A stretch of DNA of 64,000 bases from Thermatribacter sp048814795 (GCA_048814795.1 CP184673.1:1736001-1800000); one strand, 5' to 3'; counted from the stretch's first letter, positions 1 to 7,930 are shown. Numbers and translations are program-made. The notes: generated by a model not told the origin, from the sequence alone.

Positions 1-87
1 GTGGAAGGGGTTAAAAAAGAAAGGAGCTACGCTAAACGTATCACCTCAAGGGTTAAAAAAAGTAAGAAGAAATGGAAAAAGCTTTAA
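1..87 (+). CDS. C-terminal end of an unidentified protein (partial)
   Basis: An open frame enters from the left edge and stops at TAA 85-87. The 28 visible residues end in a strongly basic tail (KKSKKKWKKL). The family cannot be recognised from so little. The gene is convergent with gdhA and the hairpin at 101-145 separates the two. Confidence 0.4.
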   Translation: MEGVKKERSYAKRITSRVKKSKKKWKKL

Positions 88-100
88 TTTAATAGAGAAC

Positions 101-145
101 AGCCACCTGTAGCCTGCATAATCAAGTCGCAGGCTACAGGTGGCT
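101..145. terminator. Bidirectional hairpin between convergent genes
   Basis: A perfect 17-bp inverted repeat (arms 101-117 and 129-145) flanks an 11-nt loop between the end of the left-edge gene and the end of gdhA. The tracts after the stem are only moderately T-rich on either strand, so this is called a terminator from position and stem strength. Confidence 0.7.
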
Positions 146-159
146 GAAACAATCTGGGC

Positions 160-1518
160 TTATACTATTCCATATGCAAGCATTGCCTTTGCGACTTTTA
201 TAAAACCTCCAATATTCGCACCAAAAAGATAGTCACCAGGATGACCATAAGCTTCTGCTGCTTCAAGGCATGTTTTGTGAATTTTATTCATAATATCTCT
301 AAGTCTATTGTCTACTTCCTCTTTTGACCATTGTAACCTCATGCTGTTTTGGCTCATCTCTAAACCAGAAACCGCAACTCCTCCCGCATTAGCCGCTTTT
401 GCAGGTCCATAAAGTATACCGTTTTCCCTGAATATATCTATAGCTTCAAGATTAGAGGGCATGTTTGCTCCTTCTGCTACCGCGATAACTCCACCTTTTA
501 CAAGAGCATTGGCATGACTTGCATCAATTTCATTTTGTGTTGCACACGGAAGTGCAATATCCACCCGAAGCCCTTCGTCTCTTATCACATCCCACGCCGA
601 TTTTCCTTCAAAATATTTAGCACATGGATACTGGTTTGCGTATTCTCTAATTCTTCCACGTTTTACATTTTTCAACTCCATAACAAAGGCCAGCTTGCCC
701 GCATCAATACCTTCTTCGTCAACTACTGTGCCGTTTGAATCCGACAATGTAATAACCCTACCTCCTAACTGGATAGCCTTTTCAACTGCATACTGGGCTA
801 CATTGCCAGAGCCGCTTACTGCTATAATCTTGTCCGCGAGATCCATGCCACGAGTTGCAAGCATTTCCGAAGTAAAGTATATAAGACCGTAACCCGTTGC
901 TTCTGGTCTTATAAGGCTTCCTCCATATTCAAGGCCTTTCCCCGTTAAGACACCAGTATGCTCATTTACAATTTTTTTATAGTAACCATACATAAATCCA
1001 ATTTCACGAGCACCAACACCGATATCTCCCGCAGGAACATCTACATCGGGACCTATGTGTCTGAAAAGCTCCCTCATGAAGGCATAGGTAAATCGCATTA
1101 CTTCCCGATCGCTCTTTCCTTTAGGGTCAAAGTCTGAACCTCCTTTACCACCACCCATGGGGAGCGTCGTCAAAGAATTTTTGAAAATTTGTTCGAAACC
1201 CAGGAACTTGATAATTCCAAGATTAACCGATGGATGAAATCTCAATCCACCCTTGTAGGGCCCAATAGCGTTGTTAAACTGGACTCGAAAACCCCTGTTA
1301 ACATTAACTTCGCCCCTATCATCTTCCCAAACAACCCTAAACATAATTACTCTGTCAGGTTCTACAATCCTTTCGTAAATTTTTGCCTTTACAAACTCAG
1401 GGTGTTTCTCTTCTGTTGGTTTGAGGGTTGTCAAGACTTCGGTCACTGCCTGAATAAATTCAGGCTGGTCTTTATCCCGGCTTTTCACCTTAGCAATTAC
1501 ATCATCAATCTGTGGCAT
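160..1518 (-). CDS. gdhA: Glutamate dehydrogenase, NADP-type family
   Basis: Catalyses reversible reductive amination of 2-oxoglutarate with ammonia to glutamate in the cytoplasm. The protein has the hexameric GDH layout: an N-terminal dimerisation/substrate domain with GPYKGGLRFHP and the PMGGGKGG motif whose lysine (about residue 125) is catalytic, then a Rossmann domain with AVSGSGNVAQ. At 452 residues it has the length of bacterial NADP-GDH. The start is taken at ATG 1518 (MPQIDD) because GGAGGAGG lies 8 nt upstream; the open frame extends 8 codons further to a TTG at 1542 that would contain this ribosome site. The gene stands alone, with a long leader and repeat-rich upstream region. Coenzyme preference cannot be read with certainty. 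Confidence 0.95.
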   Translation of the reverse strand: MPQIDDVIAKVKSRDKDQPEFIQAVTEVLTTLKPTEEKHPEFVKAKIYERIVEPDRVIMFRVVWEDDRGEVNVNRGFRVQFNNAIGPYKGGLRFHPSVNLGIIKFLGFEQIFKNSLTTLPMGGGKGGSDFDPKGKSDREVMRFTYAFMRELFRHIGPDVDVPAGDIGVGAREIGFMYGYYKKIVNEHTGVLTGKGLEYGGSLIRPEATGYGLIYFTSEMLATRGMDLADKIIAVSGSGNVAQYAVEKAIQLGGRVITLSDSNGTVVDEEGIDAGKLAFVMELKNVKRGRIREYANQYPCAKYFEGKSAWDVIRDEGLRVDIALPCATQNEIDASHANALVKGGVIAVAEGANMPSNLEAIDIFRENGILYGPAKAANAGGVAVSGLEMSQNSMRLQWSKEEVDNRLRDIMNKIHKTCLEAAEAYGHPGDYLFGANIGGFIKVAKAMLAYGIV

Positions 1519-1647
1519 GTCACCATCCTCCTCCATTTTCAAAACGCACCACTTAGGACCCTCACCTACTCAAACAGTAACTCCTCAACTGTACAGGTAA
1601 ACAAGTGCACTGCAAGAACCTCCAAGTGTTTTCGGTTCTTTACAAAA

Positions 1648-1685
1648 CAAAAGGCGTCCCCCAAGAATCTGGGGAACGCCTTTGT
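1648..1685 (-). terminator. Terminator-like hairpin in the gdhA leader (candidate attenuator)
   Basis: On the minus strand a GC-rich stem (AAAGGCGTTCCCC paired with GGGGGACGCCTTT, one mismatch) is followed directly by TTTTGTTTTG, the form of an intrinsic terminator. It lies downstream of the candidate gdhA promoter at 1717-1745 and about 130 nt before the gdhA start, so it would act on the gdhA transcript itself. A small GCAC/GTGC hairpin comes just before it. The control molecule is unknown. Confidence 0.6.
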
Positions 1686-1716
1686 TCCCAAAAGCACCAC
1701 CTTTAGTGCTGAAAGA

Positions 1717-1745
1717 ATTTTAGCATAGAACCCACCAGTAGACAA
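1717..1745 (-). promoter_or_regulatory. Candidate promoter for gdhA
   Basis: Minus strand: -35 TTGTCT (1740-1745), 17-bp spacer, -10 TAAAAT (1717-1722). Transcription would start near 1710 and pass through the terminator-like hairpin at 1648-1685 before gdhA. Confidence 0.6.
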
Positions 1746-1760
1746 CCCCTAACAGGCTCT

Positions 1761-1850
1761 ATGTCAACAACTGCGGGATTAATTTTCGGGAATATGCTAA
1801 CAATGCGGGATTGAACAGGTGGGAAAAGATCTATCATTCTTCCCGAAAAT
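1761..1850. repeat. Direct and inverted repeats upstream of the gdhA promoter
   Basis: Two imperfect direct copies of a 19-20 nt word (minus strand AATCCCGCA followed by TTGTTAGCAT or GTTGTTGACAT) lie at 1761-1780 and 1794-1812. A dyad of TTTTCGGGAA (from 1783) and TTCCCGAAAA (to 1850) encloses one copy. They sit upstream of the -35, where regulator sites are expected. The rest of the 605-bp gap (1519-2123) contains no ORF I can support. Confidence 0.5.
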
Positions 1851-2123
1851 AAAGAGAAACTGTACTGAAGAGGTGAAGGTCTTTCTGGGTCCCACTTTAA
1901 CTTGAAAGTACGATATTTTTCCTTCTCTTTCCACACTTACCGCTCTTACCTCTTAAAAGAAAGGCAAATGGCCATTTTCTTTCACAAATCATGCCTCCTT
2001 TCTCCTCAGGATGTGCATAGGTGTGTAACTCATACACTGGGTTGTGGGTGTATTCTCGAGCCAAAGTCTGATAAACTATTTTGTGTTAATTAAAAAGCAT
2101 GGCTTGAAGTCTAACCAAAAATT

Positions 2124-3239
2124 ATGACTAAAAAGCGTATTCGCAAGGTCCTGGTGCCCTTAAAAGATCTCGAAGAAAACCTCGTGCTCCCCTACTCCAT
2201 TGTTGACCAAAATGGGAAAATGCTTGTTAAAGCTGGAAGCAGATTAACCAAGACGGTTTTGCAATCTCTACATGAACTGAACCAGTCATTTGTAATTGCA
2301 GAAGTTGTAGAAGAAGAAGATTCTGTAATTGCTAAAGAAGACGTTCCCCTGCAGCTCAAGCAAGAAACACTTGAAGACCTCCAAAGCACCTTGTACGACC
2401 TGGCCCAGGGAAAGAAAGCAAGTCTGGACGTGCTTGAAAAAGATACCAAAAACCTAATTCAAGCAGTAGAACTCAACCCAGGTCTGATAGTACCTATCAT
2501 CCAGCTTAAAAAGTACAATGATTTCACTTTTACACACTCCCTTAACGTGGCCATCATATCACTCTTCATAGGCAAATTCTTAAATCTCTCTAAAGAAATA
2601 CTTATCACCTTTGGACTGGGGGCATTGTTGCATGACCTTGGCAAGCTAAAAGTACCTATTGAAATATTGTACAAGCCTAAAGAACTTGATGAAAAAGAAT
2701 TTTTAATTGTCAAAAAACACCCTGTCGATGCAAAAAGAATACTCGAAGAACAAAACATACCCAATAGTAGCAAAACCCAGCTCATTGCGCTCCAGCATCA
2801 CGAAAAAATAGACAAGAGCGGCTACCCTTTTGGCTTGGGTAGCAAAGAAATAGACCTGCTTTCACAGATAACTGCCGTGGCAGATATATATGAGGCACTG
2901 ACTTCTGACCGACCCTACCGAAGAGGGCTCCCTATAAGCGAAGTTATTGAATACCTTATGGGCAACGCAGGACATAAACTGAATATAAAAGTGGTACAGA
3001 CCTTTGTAAGCCACATTTCTCCTTATCAAGTAGGAGATCTGGTAAGACTCTCTGACGGGAGGAAAGCAATAGTAACGAAACTTAGTCCTGTGCTGCCCTT
3101 TCGACCAAAAGTTAGAATTAAACTCGAGGATGAACGAGGCAAACCTTATCTTGGGCAGGAAATTGATCTGGCCAGAGTAACCACTCTTACTATTGTGGAA
3201 GAAATTCTTTCCAAAAGTAAAATCAAACTTGAAAATTAG
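2124..3239 (+). CDS. HD-GYP domain protein (probable cyclic-di-GMP phosphodiesterase)
   Basis: The HD-GYP domain occupies about residues 125-300: HSLNVA (138-143), LHDLGK (169-174) with the HD pair, HHEKIDKSGYP (225-235) carrying the GYP-type motif, and VADIYEALTSDRPYR (252-266). These are the metal-binding and family-defining motifs. The N-terminal 120 residues resemble the leader domain found before many HD-GYP modules; the last 70 residues form a small C-terminal domain (VGDLVRLSDGRKAIV). There is no membrane segment and no receiver domain, so the protein should be soluble. HD-GYP enzymes hydrolyse c-di-GMP, but activity here is inferred. No good ribosome site precedes the ATG. The stop overlaps the THEP1 gene end by 4 nt on the opposite strand. 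Confidence 0.88.
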   Translation: MTKKRIRKVLVPLKDLEENLVLPYSIVDQNGKMLVKAGSRLTKTVLQSLHELNQSFVIAEVVEEEDSVIAKEDVPLQLKQETLEDLQSTLYDLAQGKKASLDVLEKDTKNLIQAVELNPGLIVPIIQLKKYNDFTFTHSLNVAIISLFIGKFLNLSKEILITFGLGALLHDLGKLKVPIEILYKPKELDEKEFLIVKKHPVDAKRILEEQNIPNSSKTQLIALQHHEKIDKSGYPFGLGSKEIDLLSQITAVADIYEALTSDRPYRRGLPISEVIEYLMGNAGHKLNIKVVQTFVSHISPYQVGDLVRLSDGRKAIVTKLSPVLPFRPKVRIKLEDERGKPYLGQEIDLARVTTLTIVEEILSKSKIKLEN

Positions 3240-3760
3240 AGTAGCAACTTTTCAAGTTCCTTTTTGAGTTCCAAATAACACCGTTCACGAGCCCCAATCG
3301 ATAAATAGAGCACCAAGGGATTCTTGATGAGAACCAAGTTTTTCTCAACCCACTCTATCATCGGCAAGCGAGAGGTTGCCACAACCAGCTGCTGAGAATT
3401 CCAGAGTTTCAAAATAAGTTCTCGAAAAGATGCAGAGAAGAGCTCCATTTTTCCCACTTCATCAATCAGACAGGGCTTTCTTTCTTTCAAAGCCCTTTCA
3501 AGAGCAGGAAGGGCTATGCTTTCAAAGCTCTGCAAATTAACACCATAGCGTCCTACACGAAATCGAGAAGATAAGTTTTTAAAAGCAAGAACACCCTTCT
3601 TTCCAGACAAGGTTTCCACAGAAAAACCTACTCTTTCCCCATCTTTTCTTATTTCTTCAGTTAAAAACCCTTCAAAAACTCCTGGAAAAGCATTATTTAT
3701 CCTTTTAATCAGAGTGGTCTTACCACTCCCAGGTTTGCCCAGCACAAGAATTTTTACCAC
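3236..3760 (-). CDS. THEP1-like nucleoside-triphosphatase
   Basis: A small P-loop NTPase of the THEP1 family (known from Aquifex and Thermotoga), which hydrolyses several NTPs in vitro; the cellular role is not settled. Walker A is GKPGSGKTT at about residues 7-15 and Walker B is in KPCLIDEVGKMELFS, with the lysine-methionine-glutamate run typical of this family. The start is set at GTG 3760 because AGGAGGG lies 8 nt upstream. The longer open frame to 3802 would place this ribosome site inside the coding region. At 174 residues it matches the family length. Convergent with the HD-GYP gene, overlapping it by 4 nt. Confidence 0.85.
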   Translation of the reverse strand: MVKILVLGKPGSGKTTLIKRINNAFPGVFEGFLTEEIRKDGERVGFSVETLSGKKGVLAFKNLSSRFRVGRYGVNLQSFESIALPALERALKERKPCLIDEVGKMELFSASFRELILKLWNSQQLVVATSRLPMIEWVEKNLVLIKNPLVLYLSIGARERCYLELKKELEKLLL

Positions 3761-3874
3761 AAGCCATTCCCTCCTCATACTTACCAAGAAAATCCATATC
3801 AAAGAACAAACCCGCGATTAAATTTTTCACCAACTTTTTCCATAAAGCAACTTTAAAAACAAAACATTTTAAAG

Positions 3875-3903
3875 TTGACTTTTCTCAAACATTTCGTTAA
3901 TTT
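3875..3903 (+). promoter_or_regulatory. Candidate promoter very close to the MBL gene start
   Basis: TTGACT (3875-3880), 17-bp spacer, TAATTT (3898-3903). The predicted transcription start (about 3910) is only 1-3 nt before the ATG at 3912, and no ribosome binding site is present. A leaderless or near-leaderless mRNA is therefore possible. Confidence 0.5.
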
Positions 3904-3911
3904 TCTGACAA

Positions 3912-4697
3912 ATGAAAGCTTTTATAAAATTTCTGGGAACCGCTGGAGCAAGAATAGTGGTTTCTAAACAGATTCGAGCCTCAGGTGGCATATGGCTCCA
4001 ACATGATAAACTTGCTTTGTTTATAGACCCTGGTCCAGGAGCCCTGGTCAAAGCTCTGAGCAGTAAACCCAAACTTGAGCCATGGAAGCTTTCGGCTATA
4101 CTTCTTTCTCATCGCCATATAGACCACGCTAACGACTTGAATATAATGGTCGAATCAATGACCGAAGGCAATACCAGGAAAAAGGGCATGGTTTTCCTCC
4201 CTCAAGACGCTCTTCAGGAAGAAAGGGTGCTCTTCAGCTACTTAACTCCAATGCTCCAGGAAATTGTCTTCCTTGAAGAGGGAAAGGAATACAAAATCGG
4301 GGATCTGCGCTTTACTACCCCCTGCCGACACTGGCACTCGGTGGAAACCTATGGATTTAAATTTTACCTTGAGGAAAACCTTGCGGTTTCCTTTATAACA
4401 GACACCCTTTACAATCCAAAGCTACTGGAAGCTTACCAGAATAGTGACCTCCTCGTCATAAATATGGTCAGATTTAAACCTGACAACACAAACGCAATAA
4501 TGCACCTCAACGCCACTGATGTAGAAAAACTTGTCAAACACATCAAACCTAAGATGGCTGTTATTACTCACTTCGGCATGCAGGTAATACTCAACAAACC
4601 CTGGAAAATAGCAGAAGAAATAAGCCAAAAAACCGGTATCCAGGTTATCGCAGCAAGGGACGGAATGCAGCTGGACCTTGAAAAGATTAAATCATAA
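3912..4697 (+). CDS. MBL-fold metal-dependent hydrolase
   Basis: Metallo-beta-lactamase fold protein of 261 residues. The metal motif HRHIDH (HxHxDH) is at about residues 68-73, with later ligands expected in CRHWHS (near 138-143), FITDT (near 158-162) and ITHFG (near 217-221). The N-terminal strand FLGTAGARIV and the overall spacing resemble the RNase Z/arylsulfatase-like branch, but the exosite arm of RNase Z is not evident. Substrate unknown. It is flanked by convergent neighbours and appears to be a single-gene unit with its own promoter. Confidence 0.8.
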   Translation: MKAFIKFLGTAGARIVVSKQIRASGGIWLQHDKLALFIDPGPGALVKALSSKPKLEPWKLSAILLSHRHIDHANDLNIMVESMTEGNTRKKGMVFLPQDALQEERVLFSYLTPMLQEIVFLEEGKEYKIGDLRFTTPCRHWHSVETYGFKFYLEENLAVSFITDTLYNPKLLEAYQNSDLLVINMVRFKPDNTNAIMHLNATDVEKLVKHIKPKMAVITHFGMQVILNKPWKIAEEISQKTGIQVIAARDGMQLDLEKIKS

Positions 4698-4738
4698 AGC
4701 AACCTCTAAGACCCTGGGCGACAAACTAACACAAAATT

Positions 4739-5413
4739 TTAGTAACGAGTCAAGGAGAGGTAAAAGCGAGTCAAAAGGGTAGTTAGGAAAGACAAAAGAA
4801 CAGCTATAATTAATGCTCCCAGTATAACTCCAGCTACAGGTATAAAACTGAAAACCCACCCCAAAAGTAAACCAACTAAAGCAAAGAACAGCAAACCTAC
4901 AAAAAAGGCAAAGCACTCTCCCAGATGCTCAAGTACTAAATGAAAGCTAGCCTGCAAAGCAGAAAAGGGATCTCTGCCGTTGATGACTACTTCCGGTAAA
5001 ACAAAAAGCAGCAAAAAAGCGAAAAAAAGACCTGGAAAAATAAACAACACTGAGAAAAAGCCTACTACAAAACTGATAATTAGAGCCGCAACAAAAATCT
5101 CTAAAAAGTGATCACTGACCATTCTGAGAGCTCTCCACAAATCAACAATGGAACGATAACCGTAATCCCAGGCAGCGACCATAATTAAAGCAGCTACCAG
5201 TATAGATAGCACACTACCAAGCAAAAAGAGGCCAAAGCCAAGCCCCAGACGATAAAATCCAAAAAACCACCAGCCTGCACCGCCTCTTGCAGCAAAAAAG
5301 CTCGCTGCTACAAAAGGCAAAGCCGGTATCAGAGAAATTAACCACAAAGCAGGGTTCCTGGCAACGAAACGAGCACTGTATTTCGTTTCCGACCAGAAAT
5401 CGAAGTTAAACAT
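4739..5413 (-). CDS. Integral membrane protein of unknown function
   Basis: A 224-residue polytopic protein with about five or six hydrophobic segments (PALWLISLIPALPFVAASFF; then segments near residues 50-70, 95-145, 170-195 and 200-215). The arrangement resembles families annotated as DUF4013 or glycerophosphodiester-phosphodiesterase membrane domain, but I cannot assign it firmly. There are no catalytic motifs. It is preceded by a near-consensus promoter and a short palindrome and is divergent from the arginase-fold gene. Confidence 0.7.
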   Translation of the reverse strand: MFNFDFWSETKYSARFVARNPALWLISLIPALPFVAASFFAARGGAGWWFFGFYRLGLGFGLFLLGSVLSILVAALIMVAAWDYGYRSIVDLWRALRMVSDHFLEIFVAALIISFVVGFFSVLFIFPGLFFAFLLLFVLPEVVINGRDPFSALQASFHLVLEHLGECFAFFVGLLFFALVGLLLGWVFSFIPVAGVILGALIIAVLLSFLTTLLTRFYLSLTRY

Positions 5414-5436
5414 GACTCTTCCTCTTTGAACTGTGA

Positions 5437-5481
5437 TATACTTAGTATACCTAATATACCTGTTTCTAAAAATGTTGACAA
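5437..5481 (-). promoter_or_regulatory. Promoter with overlapping palindromes for the membrane protein
   Basis: Minus strand: TTGTCA (5476-5481), 17-bp spacer, TATATT (5453-5458). Just downstream is a perfect 13-bp palindrome TATACTTAGTATA (5437-5449), overlapped by GTATA-N5-TATAC (to 5459), a position suited to repressor binding. The -35 lies within TGTTGACAAG, so a TTGACA also reads on the plus strand towards 5500, but no well-spaced -10 follows it. Confidence 0.55.
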
Positions 5482-5499
5482 GTATCTCTTAGAAAAGAC

Positions 5500-6210
5500 A
5501 TGTATAACCACTGGATGATCGTTTCACCAACCTTTGCACAAAAAAAAGCTCTGTTAAGCACCGCCCTTTGGTTAAGCAAGTTCGTTTCTCCTGTACGTAC
5601 CCTAATAGTTAAAAAATCCACGAACACAGATGACTTCGAGGCGGGCGAAATTTGCATGAACTTCGTATTAAAAAACCTTTTCAAAAAACGTTTTCTTTTT
5701 CTTTCTAAAAAACACTCCTTTACGGGTGGAGCAGTACAAATGATAAAGAAAAGATTCCCCGAGCTCCCGCTAAAACTTTTGCTACTCGACGTCCATTTTG
5801 ATGTATTTAACGCACAAAAAGGCACTCCAGGAGAAAAAAAAGACTCCGAGATTCACGAAGGAAACTTCCTGGCTCACTTACTAAAGCACAATATTCTGAA
5901 AGAAAAAGAAATATTTTTGATTTCGACGAATTCGTCCCTTGACCTGGAACTACCTCCTGGATACTATTATCTATCCTGGGACATAGATTATGGACTCTCT
6001 CGTTTTGCAAGATATCCTTTTCCAAAAAACCAGAGCTTCAAAAAAACCGAACTTTACCTCAAAATTCTCTTTAGAGAGCTCCTAAAAAGAGATAAAATGG
6101 TTATTGCAATGGATATAGTGGAATTAGACTATCGGAAAGTTGCTGTACCCCTACAGGTGGCCTGTTTGATAAGTCATTTCGTCAATTATCTTTTCTTTTC
6201 CTGCCGCTAA
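5500..6210 (+). CDS. Divergent arginase/agmatinase-fold (ureohydrolase-like) protein
   Basis: Overall sequence is unfamiliar, but the order of motifs matches the ureohydrolase superfamily. KKHSFTGG (71-78) sits where GGDHS occurs, DVHFDVF (97-103) matches DAHxD, an H-E-G run (119-121) sits where the substrate-loop histidine lies, LSWDIDYG (158-165) matches SxDxDxxDP, and MDIVELDY (204-211) matches the DVVExNP region. All expected Mn ligands (H72, D97, H99, D101, D161, D163) are present, while the glycines and proline around them are changed. It is 236 residues, shorter than the usual 290-310. The start is uncertain (ATG 5500 or 5515; weak ribosome site). It lies 12 nt before the TPR gene, probably co-transcribed. 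Substrate unknown. Confidence 0.6.
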   Translation: MYNHWMIVSPTFAQKKALLSTALWLSKFVSPVRTLIVKKSTNTDDFEAGEICMNFVLKNLFKKRFLFLSKKHSFTGGAVQMIKKRFPELPLKLLLLDVHFDVFNAQKGTPGEKKDSEIHEGNFLAHLLKHNILKEKEIFLISTNSSLDLELPPGYYYLSWDIDYGLSRFARYPFPKNQSFKKTELYLKILFRELLKRDKMVIAMDIVELDYRKVAVPLQVACLISHFVNYLFFSCR

Positions 6211-6222
6211 AGGAGGTCAACC

Positions 6223-7305
6223 TTGAAAAAAATTATTCATCTAATTCGGTTTTCGTTAACGTTCTTCTTAATTATGGTCCTGTCCTGGTCTGCTCTGGCT
6301 CTTGGCCTGCTGGACCAGGCTCAAATAATGCTTGAAGAGGGACATATCAGAGAAGCTATAAACATTCTTGAAACAATGCTTGATTCTGAAGATCCGGAAG
6401 AATTGGGCCAGGTAGTAGAAACGCTGTATAACCTATATCTCCAAGAAGAAGAGCAAGAAAAAGCTATTGAAGTGCTAAAAAAATACATTGAAAGGTTTCC
6501 GGAATCTTATCGGTCTTATCTCTTTCTTTACTGGATAGCAAAAGCTGAAGAAGAACGTCACAACTTTGATCAGGCATTATCCATGCTAAAAGAAGTAGCT
6601 TTAAACTTTCCCGAGAATATGACCGATCCTTACCAGATAAGAAAGCAAGCCTGGGAGGACTTTGCCTACATACTTCACCACATTCAGAAACGCTATCAGG
6701 AAGCTCTGGGAGTCTACCAAAACATCCTCATCCATTTTCCCGAAAACGAAAGGAAACTTGCAATAATGAATGAAATGGCAAACTGCTACGAGAAACTGGA
6801 AGAAAAAGAAAAAGCTCTCGCTATTTATGAAAAAATACTGTGTCAGACTACAGACCCCTTTTACCGCAGATTAGCCACGCTTAAAATAAAATATCTTAAA
6901 AGTGAACCAGTATGGAGTAAAAAAAACCTCTCTCTCCTATACAAGGAGATCAAAAGCGCCTTTTTATCACGCAATGTTCATAACCTGGAAAAGCTTGCTC
7001 GAAAGGGGGATTTCTGGGTAGGGCAGATTTTTAGCGAGTTTGAGGTAACAGAATTTGAATCACTTAAACCATACTTTGAAGAAAAACTGCAGGTAGCAGA
7101 AAACATCGAGGTGAGGGAACCTTTTCCCACCGACGGTTTCTACACCGTCCAAGTTGTTAACTGGCCTGATTCGGAATACAACATCCTGTATCTTCTGATT
7201 GCCCAGGAAAATTATGGCTGGGAGTGGAAAGGTATAGTTCTATCTAACCAGGAATTAGAGAAAGGCGTTTCCCAACCGTGGTCAGACATTAACCTCTACT
7301 TTTAA
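6223..7305 (+). CDS. Secreted or membrane-tethered TPR protein
   Basis: Starts at TTG 6223 with AAAGGAGG 6 nt upstream. The N-terminus is a signal sequence or anchor (basic MKKIIHLIRF followed by a hydrophobic run ending near ALALGL). Residues about 28-230 form tetratricopeptide-type helical repeats with the signature spacing of Ala, Gly, Tyr and Pro (for example AINILETML, AIEVLKKYIERFPESY, LSMLKEVALNFPEN, ALGVYQNILIHFPEN, ALAIYEKIL). The C-terminal 110 residues look like a separate small alpha/beta domain. TPR proteins mediate protein contacts; the partner is unknown. It is followed 28 nt later by hisB and may share its transcript. Confidence 0.75.
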   Translation: MKKIIHLIRFSLTFFLIMVLSWSALALGLLDQAQIMLEEGHIREAINILETMLDSEDPEELGQVVETLYNLYLQEEEQEKAIEVLKKYIERFPESYRSYLFLYWIAKAEEERHNFDQALSMLKEVALNFPENMTDPYQIRKQAWEDFAYILHHIQKRYQEALGVYQNILIHFPENERKLAIMNEMANCYEKLEEKEKALAIYEKILCQTTDPFYRRLATLKIKYLKSEPVWSKKNLSLLYKEIKSAFLSRNVHNLEKLARKGDFWVGQIFSEFEVTEFESLKPYFEEKLQVAENIEVREPFPTDGFYTVQVVNWPDSEYNILYLLIAQENYGWEWKGIVLSNQELEKGVSQPWSDINLYF

Positions 7306-7333
7306 ACCGAAAACAAAAGCGAGGTGGCCTAAC

Positions 7334-7918
7334 CTGGAAAGGAAGATATTCCACAGAAGAGAAACTCTGGAAACTAGCATTGAGCTTGAGTTAAATCTGG
7401 AAGGAAAAGGAAATGCAAAAATCCAAATGGAAGTACCCTTTTTCCCTCACCTTTTAAAAACACTGGTCTTTTATGCTGGGTGGGACTTAATCTTAAAAGC
7501 CAAGGGAGATCTTGAAGTGGACCAGCATCATACCATTGAAGATACGGGAATTGTTCTGGGAGAGGCATTTCTCAGGTGTCTTGGCGAAAAAAAGGGCATC
7601 AAGCGTTTCGCTTTTTCGATGATACCTATGGACGAAGCCTTGGGAATGAGTGTGGTAGATTTGGGTGGTAGACCGTTTCTGTACATGGAAACGCCACATC
7701 TGGGAGAAAGAGTTGGAGAATTTGAAGTAGCTTTAGTAGAAGAATTTTTGAGGGCTTTTACAAACAATGCAAAAATTACGGTTCATGCTAAAATATGGTG
7801 GGGTAGAAATGCACACCATTGTCTGGAAGCTCTTTTCAAGTCCTTAGGGCAAGCCTTGGGAGAAGCTTCAAAAATAGTTAATGAACAGACAATACCTTCA
7901 ACAAAAGGAATTCTATAG
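7334..7918 (+). CDS. hisB: Imidazoleglycerol-phosphate dehydratase, CTG start
   Basis: Dehydrates imidazole-glycerol phosphate to imidazole-acetol phosphate in histidine synthesis. Family motifs are clear: ERKxxxxRxT at the N-terminus, VPFFPHLL (the usual FFDHML), DQHHTIEDTGIVLGEA with the Mn ligands, MDEALG, DLGGRP and the C-terminal AHHCLEALFKSLGQAL. The first ATG in frame (7427) would delete 31 conserved residues. In-frame similarity extends upstream to CTG 7334, 6 nt after GAGGTGG, and no ATG, GTG or TTG occurs in that stretch. With the CTG start the protein is 194 residues, the family norm. Monofunctional, lacking the HisB phosphatase domain. First gene of hisB-H-A-F-IE. Confidence 0.9.
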   Translation: MERKIFHRRETLETSIELELNLEGKGNAKIQMEVPFFPHLLKTLVFYAGWDLILKAKGDLEVDQHHTIEDTGIVLGEAFLRCLGEKKGIKRFAFSMIPMDEALGMSVVDLGGRPFLYMETPHLGERVGEFEVALVEEFLRAFTNNAKITVHAKIWWGRNAHHCLEALFKSLGQALGEASKIVNEQTIPSTKGIL

Positions 7919-7930
7919 GAGAGGTAAGCC

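Noticed and set aside
1703..1936. 77-codon frame on the minus strand upstream of gdhA
   Set aside because: No ribosome site, composition unlike neighbouring proteins, and it spans the repeat and promoter region.
1640..1960. T-box riboswitch in front of gdhA
   Set aside because: AAAGGTGGTGC only partly fits the T-box sequence, no convincing specifier loop was found, and the likely promoter lies at 1717-1745, leaving no room for a full leader. Kept only as an unassigned attenuator.
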